Shown piece after piece: positions 49,466 to 58,026 of a stretch of DNA of 64,000 bases. The position numbers and the translations under genes are program-made. Position 1 is the first letter of the stretch, and every line of letters starts with the position of its first letter. Origin of the DNA: Syntrophomonas sp. DTU019 (GTDB lineage: Bacteria; Bacillota; Syntrophomonadia; Syntrophomonadales; Syntrophomonadaceae); contig CAJYDM010000001.1 in assembly GCA_913757435.1 (NCBI GenBank), forward strand, positions 868,001 to 932,000, in the 5' to 3' direction. A model generated the notes under the pieces. That model worked only from the letters and a program-made list of their open reading frames with translations, made no database searches and was not told where the DNA came from.

Positions 49466-50671
49466 ATGAAGGTTATAGAAGGAGGCGTCACCGCACCGCA
49501 AGGCTTTTTAGCCCAGGGGGTGATGGCCGAGATAAAATATAAGAACCGGCGGGATGTGGCCGTGATCTATTCGGCCCTGCCCTGCCAGGCAGCGGCGGTA
49601 TATACCACCAACCTGGTGCATGCGGCCTGTATTGATATGTGCAGAAAGCATTTGGAGAACGGGCAGGCTCAGGCTTTGGTGGTTAACAGCGGCAATGCCA
49701 ATGCCTGCACCGGCGAACAGGGGTTAAATGACAGCATAGCGGTTGCGGCTTACGCCGCCGAGCTGTTGAAACTCGATCCCCACGACGTTTTGGTAGCCCA
49801 CACCGGAGTAATCGGCGTGCAGCTGCCCCTGGAGCGGGTGCAAGCCGGGGTCAAGGCGGCTGTAGCGGGGCTGTCGCCGGAAGGTTCGGCCAATGCGGCT
49901 GCGGCCATCATGACCACCGATTTGGTGAAAAAGGAGATCGCGGTGCAGTTTGAGCTGCACGGTAAAACCATAACCATCGGGGCCATTGCCAAAGGTTCGG
50001 GGATGATCCATCCCAACATGGCCACCATGCTGGCCTTTATCACCACTGATGCCAATATTGACAGCCGCTGTCTCGCCCTGGCTTTGAAACAGTCAGCTGA
50101 CCTTTCCTATAACATGATCAGTGTGGACCGGGACACCTCGACCAATGACATGGCAGTTGTTCTGGCCAACGGGCTGGCTGCCAACCCGCAGATCAACGAT
50201 GCCAGTGGTTCCGATTACCAGGTTTTTGCGACTGCTCTTAACTACCTCAATACCGCCCTGGCCAAAAAGATCGCCCGGGATGGCGAAGGGGCCAACCACC
50301 TGGTTGAAGTGCAGGTGCTTGGAGCCGCAGACCTGACCACTGCCAGAACTATTGCCCGCTCCATCACCGGCTCCAATTTAACCAAGGCCGCCATCTTTGG
50401 CCATGACGCCAACTGGGGCCGCATTCTGGCCGCCGCCGGATATTCCGGGGCCGAATTTGATCCCCAGCGGGTGGATATCTACCTGGGACGGGAGAAGATG
50501 GCTGAGAACGGCATGGGCCTCAAATTCGATGAGAATAAAGCCCGCCAGGAACTGGAGAAGGAGAACGTAACCATTATCTTGGATTTGAAATCCGGTCAGG
50601 CTTCAGCCACCGCCTGGGGATGCGACCTTTCCTATGATTATGTGAAGATAAATGCTGATTACCGCACTTGA
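49466..50671 (+). CDS. argJ: Glutamate N-acetyltransferase / amino-acid acetyltransferase
   Basis: 401 residues. GFLAQGVMAEIKYKNRRDVAVI, VNSGNANACTGEQG, autocleavage site in AAIMTTDLVKKE (the Thr becomes the N-terminal nucleophile of the beta chain), AKGSGMIHPNMATMLAF, and the C-terminal AEFDPQRVDIYLG. It recycles the acetyl group from N-acetylornithine to glutamate and in bifunctional forms also uses acetyl-CoA. ATG after CGGAGGG. Confidence 0.96.
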   Translation: MKVIEGGVTAPQGFLAQGVMAEIKYKNRRDVAVIYSALPCQAAAVYTTNLVHAACIDMCRKHLENGQAQALVVNSGNANACTGEQGLNDSIAVAAYAAELLKLDPHDVLVAHTGVIGVQLPLERVQAGVKAAVAGLSPEGSANAAAAIMTTDLVKKEIAVQFELHGKTITIGAIAKGSGMIHPNMATMLAFITTDANIDSRCLALALKQSADLSYNMISVDRDTSTNDMAVVLANGLAANPQINDASGSDYQVFATALNYLNTALAKKIARDGEGANHLVEVQVLGAADLTTARTIARSITGSNLTKAAIFGHDANWGRILAAAGYSGAEFDPQRVDIYLGREKMAENGMGLKFDENKARQELEKENVTIILDLKSGQASATAWGCDLSYDYVKINADYRT

Positions 50672-50755
50672 TGACATTTACTGCACGTATTCCCAGAGAT
50701 GGGCATAGATTAGATACTGGCGGATTAATAAAGTCACCCTAAGGAGGAGAAAGAG

Positions 50756-51619
50756 ATGCATCTGTCAGCACTGGAGAAAGCTGAGATCCTGGTGGAGGCA
50801 TTACCATATATTAAGGATTTTTACGGGCGCACGGTGGTGATCAAATACGGCGGCGCAGCCATGGTGGAATGTGAACTAAAGCAGAAAATCATGCAGGACA
50901 TCGTTTTGATGAAGTATGTGGGAATGAACCCCATCGTGGTTCATGGCGGCGGTCCAGAGATAACCACTATGCTCAAGCGCCTGGGCATCAAGAGTGAATT
51001 TGTCAATGGCCTCAGGGTAACCGACCGTCCCACCATGGAGGTGGTGGAGATGGTGCTGGGTGGCAAGGTCAACAAGGAAATCGTGGCCGGCATCAACGCC
51101 AATGGCGGCCAGGCCATCGGCATCTCGGGCAAGGACGGCAGCCTCATCAAAGCCCGTGCGGTGGGCGACTCTGCCCAAATGGGCTTTGTGGGTGAGGTGG
51201 TGCAGATCAATCCCGGAGTGATTGAGACCCTGATCGCCAACAATTATATCCCGGTAATAGCCCCAATAGGCATTGACGATAATCAGGACAGCTATAATAT
51301 CAACGCCGATCTGGTGGCTTCAGCAATAGCCGCTGCCATGAAAGCTGATAAACTGGTATTATTGACCGATGTGCCCGGACTGTTAAAAGACGCCCATGAT
51401 CCCTCGACCTTAATCTCGGTTTTGCGTCTCAGCGATATTGAGGGCTATATAGCCGACGGCACCATTGCCGGGGGAATGATTCCCAAAGTGGACTGCTGCC
51501 GGGAAGCGGTTCGGGCCGGGGTGGGGCGCACCCATATCATCGATGGCCGGGTGCCGCACGCCATACTACTGGAGATATTCACCAACGAAGGCATCGGCAC
51601 CATGGTGGTCAACGAATAG
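50756..51619 (+). CDS. argB: Acetylglutamate kinase
   Basis: 287 residues of the amino-acid kinase fold: VVIKYGGAAM (phosphate-binding Lys), IVVHGGGPEI, FVNGLRVTD, YNINADLVASAIAAAMKADKLVLLTDVPG (in part: NINADLVA), and GGMIPKVDCCREAV. The N-terminal helix of residues ~1-20 may support arginine-sensitive hexamers. ATG after AAGGAGGAG. Gap from argJ is 84 bp without features. Confidence 0.96.
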   Translation: MHLSALEKAEILVEALPYIKDFYGRTVVIKYGGAAMVECELKQKIMQDIVLMKYVGMNPIVVHGGGPEITTMLKRLGIKSEFVNGLRVTDRPTMEVVEMVLGGKVNKEIVAGINANGGQAIGISGKDGSLIKARAVGDSAQMGFVGEVVQINPGVIETLIANNYIPVIAPIGIDDNQDSYNINADLVASAIAAAMKADKLVLLTDVPGLLKDAHDPSTLISVLRLSDIEGYIADGTIAGGMIPKVDCCREAVRAGVGRTHIIDGRVPHAILLEIFTNEGIGTMVVNE

Positions 51620-51653
51620 GCTTAGGGTGAATGAAAAATTGGGAGGCATGGTT

Positions 51654-52847
51654 ATGAGCAATCTCGATATAGCTGCTGCAGGGCAGCAGTACATAATGAA
51701 TACCTACGGGCGCTATCCGCTAAGTTTCGTGCGCGGGCAGGGCAGCCTGTTGTGGGATGCCGACGGCAAGGCCTACCTGGACTTCGTTGGAGGTATTGCG
51801 GTATGCATTCTGGGACATTGTCATCCCCAACTGGTAAAAACCCTGCACCAACAGGCCGAAACCCTGTGGCATATCTCCAACCTGTACTGGATTGAACCGC
51901 AGGTGAAAGCAGCTGCCAGACTTGTTCAAGGCTCGGGGCTGGACAAGGTATTCTTCTGCAACAGCGGGGCTGAGGCCAATGAAGCCGCGATCAAGCTGGC
52001 CCGCAAATATTTCTACCGCCAGGGCCAGCCGGACAGGAACCATATTATCACCTTTCTGCAGTCCTTCCATGGACGCACCCTGGCCGCGGTGACCGCCACC
52101 GGACAGCTTAAATACCAGGAAGGCTTTAAACCCCTGCCAGCTGGCTTTCATTACGCTGAATTCAACAATCTGATGTCGGTGAAAACTATCATAGACGATC
52201 AAACTGCAGCGATCCTGGTTGAACCGGTACAGGGCGAGGGCGGCATCAGGCCGGCTGACCCGCAATTCCTTCAGGGCTTGCGTGAGCTCTGCGACCAGGC
52301 CGGCATCCTGCTCATATTCGATGAGGTGCAGTGCGGCATGGGCCGTACCGGCAGTCTGTTTGCCTACCAGCATTACGGCATCAAGCCCGATATAGTGACT
52401 ATTGCCAAAGGATTGGGAGGAGGATTCCCCATTGGCGCCATGCTCAGCAGCGATAAAGCTGCCAGCGGGTTCGCGCCAGGCGACCATGCTTCCACTTTCG
52501 GGGGCAATCCCCTGGGAACCGCGGTGGCAGAACAGGTTTTAAGCATAATCGATGATCCCGCTTTTCTACAGCGGGTTGAAACTGCCGGGCAAAGCCTGAT
52601 GGGGAAGCTCAAGGCACTCAAAGACGGGCGAATCGTGGAGGTGCGTGGCCAGGGGCTGATGGTGGGCATTGAACTGTCAATCGAGGTAGCCGACCTCATC
52701 AAGAGTTGTATCGGCAAAGGATTATTGCTGGTCGGAGCCGGCTCTCATGTGGTCCGCATGGTGCCGCCCCTGACAGTGAGTGACGAAGAAATCGAACAGG
52801 CCGTGGCCATATTCGCACAGGCTCTGCAGGAGTCTGCCACAGCCTAG
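51654..52847 (+). CDS. argD: Acetylornithine aminotransferase
   Basis: 397 residues from ATG 51654 (GGGAGG at seven bases; ATG 51648 is too close). Class III aminotransferase: WDADGKAYLDFVGGIAVCILGHCHP (in part), FFCNSGAEANEAAIKLARKY (in part), IFDEVQCGMGRTG, PLP Lys in TIAKGLGGGFPIGAML, STFGGNPL. It makes N-acetylornithine with glutamate and could also serve as DapC. Tight operon position. Confidence 0.95.
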   Translation: MSNLDIAAAGQQYIMNTYGRYPLSFVRGQGSLLWDADGKAYLDFVGGIAVCILGHCHPQLVKTLHQQAETLWHISNLYWIEPQVKAAARLVQGSGLDKVFFCNSGAEANEAAIKLARKYFYRQGQPDRNHIITFLQSFHGRTLAAVTATGQLKYQEGFKPLPAGFHYAEFNNLMSVKTIIDDQTAAILVEPVQGEGGIRPADPQFLQGLRELCDQAGILLIFDEVQCGMGRTGSLFAYQHYGIKPDIVTIAKGLGGGFPIGAMLSSDKAASGFAPGDHASTFGGNPLGTAVAEQVLSIIDDPAFLQRVETAGQSLMGKLKALKDGRIVEVRGQGLMVGIELSIEVADLIKSCIGKGLLLVGAGSHVVRMVPPLTVSDEEIEQAVAIFAQALQESATA

Positions 52848-52885
52848 AGTATTATTAACATATTACAGACGGAGGAGTGAACAGG

Positions 52886-53827
52886 ATGTATCAACTCAAT
52901 GACAGTTTGAGGGGCCGGGATTTTATAAGCATACACGATTTTACCCCCCGGGAAGTGGCCTACATACTGGAAGCCGCTATGGAAATTAAGAAACTGCAGA
53001 AAGCAGGCATACCTCATCCGTATCTGGCCGGCAAAACCCTGGGCATGATTTTTCAAAAGGCTTCCACCCGCACCCGGGTGGCTTTTGAAGTGGGCATGTA
53101 TCAACTGGGGGGGCATGCCCTGTTTTTGAGTCCCCGGGATATACAACTGGGGCGCGGGGAGACCATCAAAGACACCGCTCTGGTATTGTCACGCATGTTG
53201 GACGGGATCATGATTCGCACCTTCGACCATGACGAGGTTGTGGAGTTGGCCCGCTGGTCTGCGGTGCCGGTCATCAACGGCCTGACCGACCTCCTGCATC
53301 CCACCCAGGTGATAGGCGATATGCAGACCATCCTGGAACACAAAGGCAGACTGAAAGGCCTGAAACTGGCCTTTATCGGCGACGGCAACAATGTATCCCA
53401 TGAACTTCTCTATGGTGGTGCCAAAGTGGGTATGGACGTGGTTATTGCCTCTCCCAGCGGCTATGAACCGGATGCGCTGGTATTTAAGCAAGCACTGGAA
53501 GACGCACAGGAAAGCGGAGCCAAACTATGGGTAGTAAGCGATCCCGCCGAAGCGGTCCGGGACGCGGATGTCATCTACACTGACGTTTGGGCCAGCATGG
53601 GACAAGAAGACGAGGCTGATGAGAAGGAACAGGCCTTTTTAAGCTATCAGGTCAACAACAGGCTGATGAGCCTGGCCCGGCCCGATGCCATCGTCTTGCA
53701 CTGTCTGCCCGCCAAACGCGGCAAAGAAATCACCGATGAGGTTATGGACGGGCCGCAGTCGGCTATTTTTGATGAATCCGAAAACCGCCTGCATGCTCAT
53801 AAAGCCATCATGGCCCTGACCATGTAG
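52886..53827 (+). CDS. argF: Ornithine carbamoyltransferase
   Basis: 313 residues from ATG 52886 with GGAGGAG at eight bases. Carbamoyl-phosphate site FQKASTRTRVAFEVGMYQLGG (in part: STRTR), HPTQ, DGNNVSHELL, DVWASMGQEDE and ornithine loop HCLPAKRGKEI. It links the carbamoyl phosphate made with CarA to arginine. argG and argH are not in the window. Confidence 0.96.
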   Translation: MYQLNDSLRGRDFISIHDFTPREVAYILEAAMEIKKLQKAGIPHPYLAGKTLGMIFQKASTRTRVAFEVGMYQLGGHALFLSPRDIQLGRGETIKDTALVLSRMLDGIMIRTFDHDEVVELARWSAVPVINGLTDLLHPTQVIGDMQTILEHKGRLKGLKLAFIGDGNNVSHELLYGGAKVGMDVVIASPSGYEPDALVFKQALEDAQESGAKLWVVSDPAEAVRDADVIYTDVWASMGQEDEADEKEQAFLSYQVNNRLMSLARPDAIVLHCLPAKRGKEITDEVMDGPQSAIFDESENRLHAHKAIMALTM

Positions 53828-53853
53828 GAGTGGTTGGTTACAAGGGGGAGGGG

Positions 53854-54291
53854 ATGAAGTCGGACTGGGTGATAAGAGAGGCTCAGGTTGAGCACATTGA
53901 GCCAATGATACAATTCTGGAAGGGGATTGAAGGTGTCGGCCTGGGGCGCAGCGATGAACCGGCCAGCCTGGAGATAATGCTCAAAAACAATTCGAGCTCG
54001 TGCCTGATCGCCTGGCACGGGGATAACATTGTAGGCACCATTCTGGGTGGATTCGACGGGCGCCGGGGGATGATATACCACCTGGCCGTTCTGCCCCAGT
54101 GGCGGCGGCGCAAACTGGGCCAATCGCTGCTGGAACGCTGCCTTGGGATACTAAAAGAGCGCGGTGCGGTCAAGGTCAACCTGTTTGTCTACCCGCATAA
54201 CAGTCAGGCCATAGCTTTTTATGAAAGCCTGGGCTGGATACCCAGAAGTGATATTCAAGCCTACTCCTGGGATTATGCGGCTGAGTTATAA
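53854..54291 (+). CDS. GNAT-family N-acetyltransferase
   Basis: 145 residues from ATG 53854 behind a G-rich ribosome site (a GTG at 53830 would add eight residues). IREAQVEHIEPMIQFWKG, the CoA-binding strand/loop YHLAVLPQWRRRKLGQSLLERCL (in part: VLPQWRRRKLGQSL), and the NSQAIAFYESLGWIPRSDI motif B are clear. It lies 26 bp after argF. It may supply N-acetylglutamate (short ArgA-like) or be an unrelated acetyltransferase; sequence alone cannot decide. Confidence 0.85.
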   Translation: MKSDWVIREAQVEHIEPMIQFWKGIEGVGLGRSDEPASLEIMLKNNSSSCLIAWHGDNIVGTILGGFDGRRGMIYHLAVLPQWRRRKLGQSLLERCLGILKERGAVKVNLFVYPHNSQAIAFYESLGWIPRSDIQAYSWDYAAEL

Positions 54292-54464
54292 GCTGGGTGT
54301 GAGATCTAAATCCAGTAAAAATACCATTAATACTACTCTGGAATACCAACCTAAGACCAAAATCGTTCTGGTATATTGGGGAGACAGGTCATTACCACAA
54401 TTCCTAGTTGCGTGAGTATTTTTTGCTTAATGTAAAAAAATAAAAAGAAAAGGAAGTATGTAGA

Positions 54465-55775
54465 TTGAAAAAAGAGCGTGTAATTATCATGGGAGCAGCT
54501 GGTAGGGATTTTCACAATTTTAACACCTACTTCCGTAACAATGATGATTTTGAGGTAGTAGCCTTTACAGCAACCCAAATACCCGACATTGAGGGAAGAG
54601 TATATCCGGCCAGTATTGCCGGGGACCTTTATCCCGAGGGAATTCCCATTTATCCCGAAGAAGAGCTGGAACAATTAATAAAGAAATTTGATGTTGACCA
54701 GGTGGTTTTTGCCTATAGTGATATTTCCCATGAATATGTGATGCACAAAGCCTCACAGGTCTTGGCTTGTGGTGCGGATTTTCGCCTTATGGGACCTAAA
54801 AACACCATGGTAAAGTCCCAAGCCAAGGTGGTTGCGGTCACAGCCGTTAGAACCGGCAGCGGCAAGAGTCAAACCACTCGTTATGTGGCTAAATTGCTCA
54901 CTCAAATGGGGAAAAAGGTTGCCATAATCCGGCACCCCATGCCTTACGGCAATTTGGAACAGCAGTTGGCTATGCGCTTTGCCAGCTATGAAGACCTGGA
55001 AAAGTTTAATTGCACCATTGAAGAAAGAGAAGAATTTGAGCCTCATATTGATAATGGTATGGTGGTATTTGCTGGAGTCGATTATCAAGCAATTATTGAA
55101 ATGGCCGAAAAAGAAGCTGATGTAATTTTGTGGGATGGTGGCAATAATGACCTGCCATTTTATAATACAGATCTGCACATTGTGGTGGTGGATCCTCACC
55201 GGGTTGGTCACGAAACCAGCTTTCATCCCGGAGAAACCAATTTGCGTATGGCTGACATAGCAATAATCAATAAAATCGATTCCGCTGATCCTGCAGCAGT
55301 TGAGAACGTTATAAACACTGTCAAAGAAATCAACCCGGAAGTGAAAATAATAAAGGCCAACTCACCCATAAAAGTCGACGATCCGGAAGCAATAGCCGGA
55401 AAAAGGGTTTTGGTAATAGAAGATGGGCCTACTCTTACCCATGGACATATGGCATATGGAGCAGGCGTGATCATTGCAGAGAAACTCGGAGCTGTTGAAC
55501 TGATCGATCCTCGTCCGTTTGCAGTGGGGAGTATAAAGGATACCTTTGCCAAATGGGGTCATTTGTCCAAGCTTCTGCCTGCGATGGGTTATGGGAAAAG
55601 TCAGATCGAGGAATTGGAAAAAACCATCAATAATTCCCCGGCTGAGCTGGTAATAATAGGGACGCCCATTGATTTAAGCAGAATAATGCGCATAAATAAA
55701 CCATCTATCAGGGTGAGATATGATCTCGAAGAGATCGGCAATAAACAACTAGGCGAAATATTAGCAAAGATTTAA
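54465..55775 (+). CDS. COG2403-type P-loop protein (cyclic 2,3-diphosphoglycerate synthetase-like GTPase)
   Basis: 436 residues, TTG start after AGGAAG. VIIMGAAGRDFHNFNTYFRNN is a nucleotide-type N-terminus; a P-loop VRTGSGKSQTTRYVAKLL lies near residue 130; then ILWDGGNNDLPFY, NKIDSADPAAVENV, and THGHMAYGAGVIIAEKLGA. This pattern matches predicted GTPases annotated as similar to archaeal cyclic 2,3-diphosphoglycerate synthetase. The bacterial function is unknown to me. The gene is visibly more A/T-rich than the arg genes and stands alone between them and the IS, so it may have been acquired. Confidence 0.75.
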   Translation: MKKERVIIMGAAGRDFHNFNTYFRNNDDFEVVAFTATQIPDIEGRVYPASIAGDLYPEGIPIYPEEELEQLIKKFDVDQVVFAYSDISHEYVMHKASQVLACGADFRLMGPKNTMVKSQAKVVAVTAVRTGSGKSQTTRYVAKLLTQMGKKVAIIRHPMPYGNLEQQLAMRFASYEDLEKFNCTIEEREEFEPHIDNGMVVFAGVDYQAIIEMAEKEADVILWDGGNNDLPFYNTDLHIVVVDPHRVGHETSFHPGETNLRMADIAIINKIDSADPAAVENVINTVKEINPEVKIIKANSPIKVDDPEAIAGKRVLVIEDGPTLTHGHMAYGAGVIIAEKLGAVELIDPRPFAVGSIKDTFAKWGHLSKLLPAMGYGKSQIEELEKTINNSPAELVIIGTPIDLSRIMRINKPSIRVRYDLEEIGNKQLGEILAKI

Positions 55776-55832
55776 GCCCGTCTGAGGGCGGAAAGCTACA
55801 TTCGCGACCATAAAACCTGATTTTGATAGTAT

Positions 55833-55864
55833 AGCAGGATGCCCGGCATCCTGCTGACTTTTTT
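55833..55864 (+). terminator. Intrinsic terminator after the COG2403-type gene
   Basis: AGCAGGATGC (55833-55842) pairs with GCATCCTGCT (55846-55855) around CCG, then GACTTTTTT. The insertion sequence landed directly behind it. Confidence 0.92.
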
Positions 55865-55886
55865 AAATGGATGAAACCCCTTCTTC
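55865..55886 (+). repeat. Left target-site duplication of the IS
   Basis: 22 bases beginning AAATGGATG and ending CCTTCTTC, identical to 57828-57849. The last C may belong to the IS end, so the duplication is 21 or 22 bp. Confidence 0.9.
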
Positions 55887-57827
55887 CTGACTTTTGCAGA
55901 TAAGCTGAAAAGAATACCCGTGTAAATGCTGTAATATTAGTATTTATCGGGTATTTTTTATATCCCTCTACTGTATATCTAACGTATGTATGTTATAATA
56001 TGGTTATACTATACTTGGTTCATACGAGGGGTGCAGGCATGAGCAGTCTACAGGTATATAACAGCCGAGGGATCAAATATGTGAGAATCGTGGAGTCTTA
56101 TCGGGATCCAGTTAATAAGAAGCCCAAGACCAGGGTACTTAAGGTATTAGGGCGTGCAGACGAATTGGAAGCGCAGGAGCCTGGAATTCTGAATCGTTTG
56201 CGCAGAGAATGCCGGGAGTCCAGGGCTTTCAACGAGAGTCTTAAACAAGAAGCAATATTTAAAGATATCCAGCATTACCTGGAAGGATCTGATAACGACG
56301 CTGCTAAAGGCTTTCCTATTCGTAATTACGGCGTTAAGGTATACGAGAGTATCTGGGATGAATTGAAACTTGATTACTTCTTCGATTATCGCCAGAAGCG
56401 TGATTCCAACCTTAAGTTCAAAGTCAAAGATACGACATCTATGCTCGTTTACTTCCGGCTGCTAAAACCGGCATCAAAGAAAAAGAGCTTTGAACAAAAG
56501 GAGTTCTTTATCAACTCCAAGGAAATGAATTTAGAACAAATATACCGGAGTCTTTCTTTTCTTGCCAATGAAAAGAAATCTCTGGAAAGGCACTTGAACA
56601 AGCAGCTATCACTTAAAATGACACGCAACCTTGGAGTTGCTTTCTACGATGTTACCACTTATTACTTTGAGTCAGTCAGAGCCGATGAACTTAAGAAGTT
56701 CGGTTATTCTAAAGACAACAAAGTAAATCAGGTCCAAGTCGTAATGGGGCTCTTAATTGACGATGAGGGCATCCCAATTAGCTATGAACTGTTCCCCGGA
56801 AATACCAATGATTTTAAGACGCTGGTGCCAGTTATGGAATACTTACGGGAAACCTATGGCATAAAGAAGATTATAATAACCGCTGATCGTGGGCTAAATT
56901 CTAAACAGAACCTGGCCTACCTCAGGTCAAAAGGTTTTGATTATGTCATGGCATACAAAATCCGATCTGCAAGTAAAGCAATTAAGAACCTAGTTCTTGG
57001 GGACGAGGGCTACACTGTGGAGAGCCCGCAATTTAAATGGAAGGTCTGCAATTTTCAGAACAGTGTTAAGATTAATGGCGAAAAAGTCTTGCTCGATGAC
57101 AATATGGTGATAACTTGGTCAGCTAAACGTGCTGAGAAAGACCGTAGAGACCGCGAACGATTGATAGAGAAGTCCCGGCGCCTTGTGGACTCCAAATCCA
57201 GTCTCAAAGCAGAAATGAAAAAGGGTGGCAAAAAGTATGTGCAACTGGCCATTTTTGATGACGATCACGTTTCATTCAACGAAAATCAGGTTGAAATGGA
57301 TGCACAATTCGATGGATATTATGGAATTCAAAGCTCGGACAAAAGCCTGTCAGCGGCGCAGGTGATAGGGATCTATCAAGGCCTTTGGAAGATTGAGGAG
57401 AGCTTCAGGGTTATGAAAAGCAATTTAGAGGCCAGACCCATCTTTGTTTGGACAGAATCGAGTATTCGCGGCCATTTCGTAATGTGCTACCTGGCTTTGG
57501 TAATCCAGCGGTATCTAGAATACAAACTCAGAAAAGAAAAACTTGAGTTGTCTACCGAAAAGATCCAAGATGCTCTTCGAAGTGCTAATCTTACTGTTAT
57601 TGATGATGCAAAAAGCAACAGCTCATATTATCTAAAGAACCAATCAAATGAAGACTTTTCGGCAATCCTAAGTACTTTACAACTTCCTGAAATCTTACCG
57701 TATGGTAAACTGAAAGACATCCGCAAAGCTTAGATATACAATCCTACAATTAAAAGAAAAGCTCTCAATTGCCTATCATCTAGGGGCGCGGAGAGCTTTC
57801 TTCTTCCTCTATTTTGCAAAAGTCAGG
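55886..57827 (+). mobile_element. IS1634-family insertion sequence, complete
   Basis: About 1.94 kb. Terminal inverted repeats CCTGACTTTTGCA (55886-55898) and TGCAAAAGTCAGG (57815-57827) are perfect over 13 bp and flank one intact transposase. Each end has a terminator-like hairpin that would block outside transcription: AATACCCG/CGGGTATT with T-run (55913-55959) on the left and AAAGCTCTC/GAGAGCTTT (57758-57799) on the right. The 21-22 bp target repeats fit the long, variable duplications known for this family. Confidence 0.93.
56039..57733 (+). CDS. IS1634-family DDE transposase
   Basis: 564 residues from ATG 56039 after GGGGTG; TATAAT at 55994-55999 could be its -10. DDE residues: Asp in AFYDVTTYYFES (about residue 206), Asp in IITADRGLNSKQN (about 285), Glu in WKIEESFRVMKSNLEARP (about 460), typical of the IS4/IS1634 group with a long beta-strand insertion before the Glu. 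The frame is undamaged, so the element may be active. Confidence 0.93.
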   Translation: MSSLQVYNSRGIKYVRIVESYRDPVNKKPKTRVLKVLGRADELEAQEPGILNRLRRECRESRAFNESLKQEAIFKDIQHYLEGSDNDAAKGFPIRNYGVKVYESIWDELKLDYFFDYRQKRDSNLKFKVKDTTSMLVYFRLLKPASKKKSFEQKEFFINSKEMNLEQIYRSLSFLANEKKSLERHLNKQLSLKMTRNLGVAFYDVTTYYFESVRADELKKFGYSKDNKVNQVQVVMGLLIDDEGIPISYELFPGNTNDFKTLVPVMEYLRETYGIKKIIITADRGLNSKQNLAYLRSKGFDYVMAYKIRSASKAIKNLVLGDEGYTVESPQFKWKVCNFQNSVKINGEKVLLDDNMVITWSAKRAEKDRRDRERLIEKSRRLVDSKSSLKAEMKKGGKKYVQLAIFDDDHVSFNENQVEMDAQFDGYYGIQSSDKSLSAAQVIGIYQGLWKIEESFRVMKSNLEARPIFVWTESSIRGHFVMCYLALVIQRYLEYKLRKEKLELSTEKIQDALRSANLTVIDDAKSNSSYYLKNQSNEDFSAILSTLQLPEILPYGKLKDIRKA

Positions 57828-57849
57828 AAATGGATGAAACCCCTTCTTC
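57828..57849 (+). repeat. Right target-site duplication of the IS
   Basis: Exact copy of 55865-55886. Removing the IS and one copy restores the sequence running from the COG2403 terminator into the spore photoproduct lyase upstream region. From 57850 to 58026 I see no gene. Confidence 0.9.
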
Positions 57850-58026
57850 AGGCACTTTGTCCGTCATACTCAATAATGATCCTGTCATTATAATACTGAA
57901 TCTGCTTCAACCCTAAATTTAAACAGAACTAGTAATAACCGAAACGCCGGAAGCTAGACTCCCCGTTCATCGCCAGGCGAATATGAAACAACCTCCTTTG
58001 AGATACTAGCTCCAGGAGGTGGGCCT

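Noticed and set aside
32845-54353. 15-base identity TGGAATACCAACCTA at 32845-32859 and 54339-54353
   Set aside because: A window of this size is expected to contain about two 15-base matches by chance, and the surroundings share nothing else.
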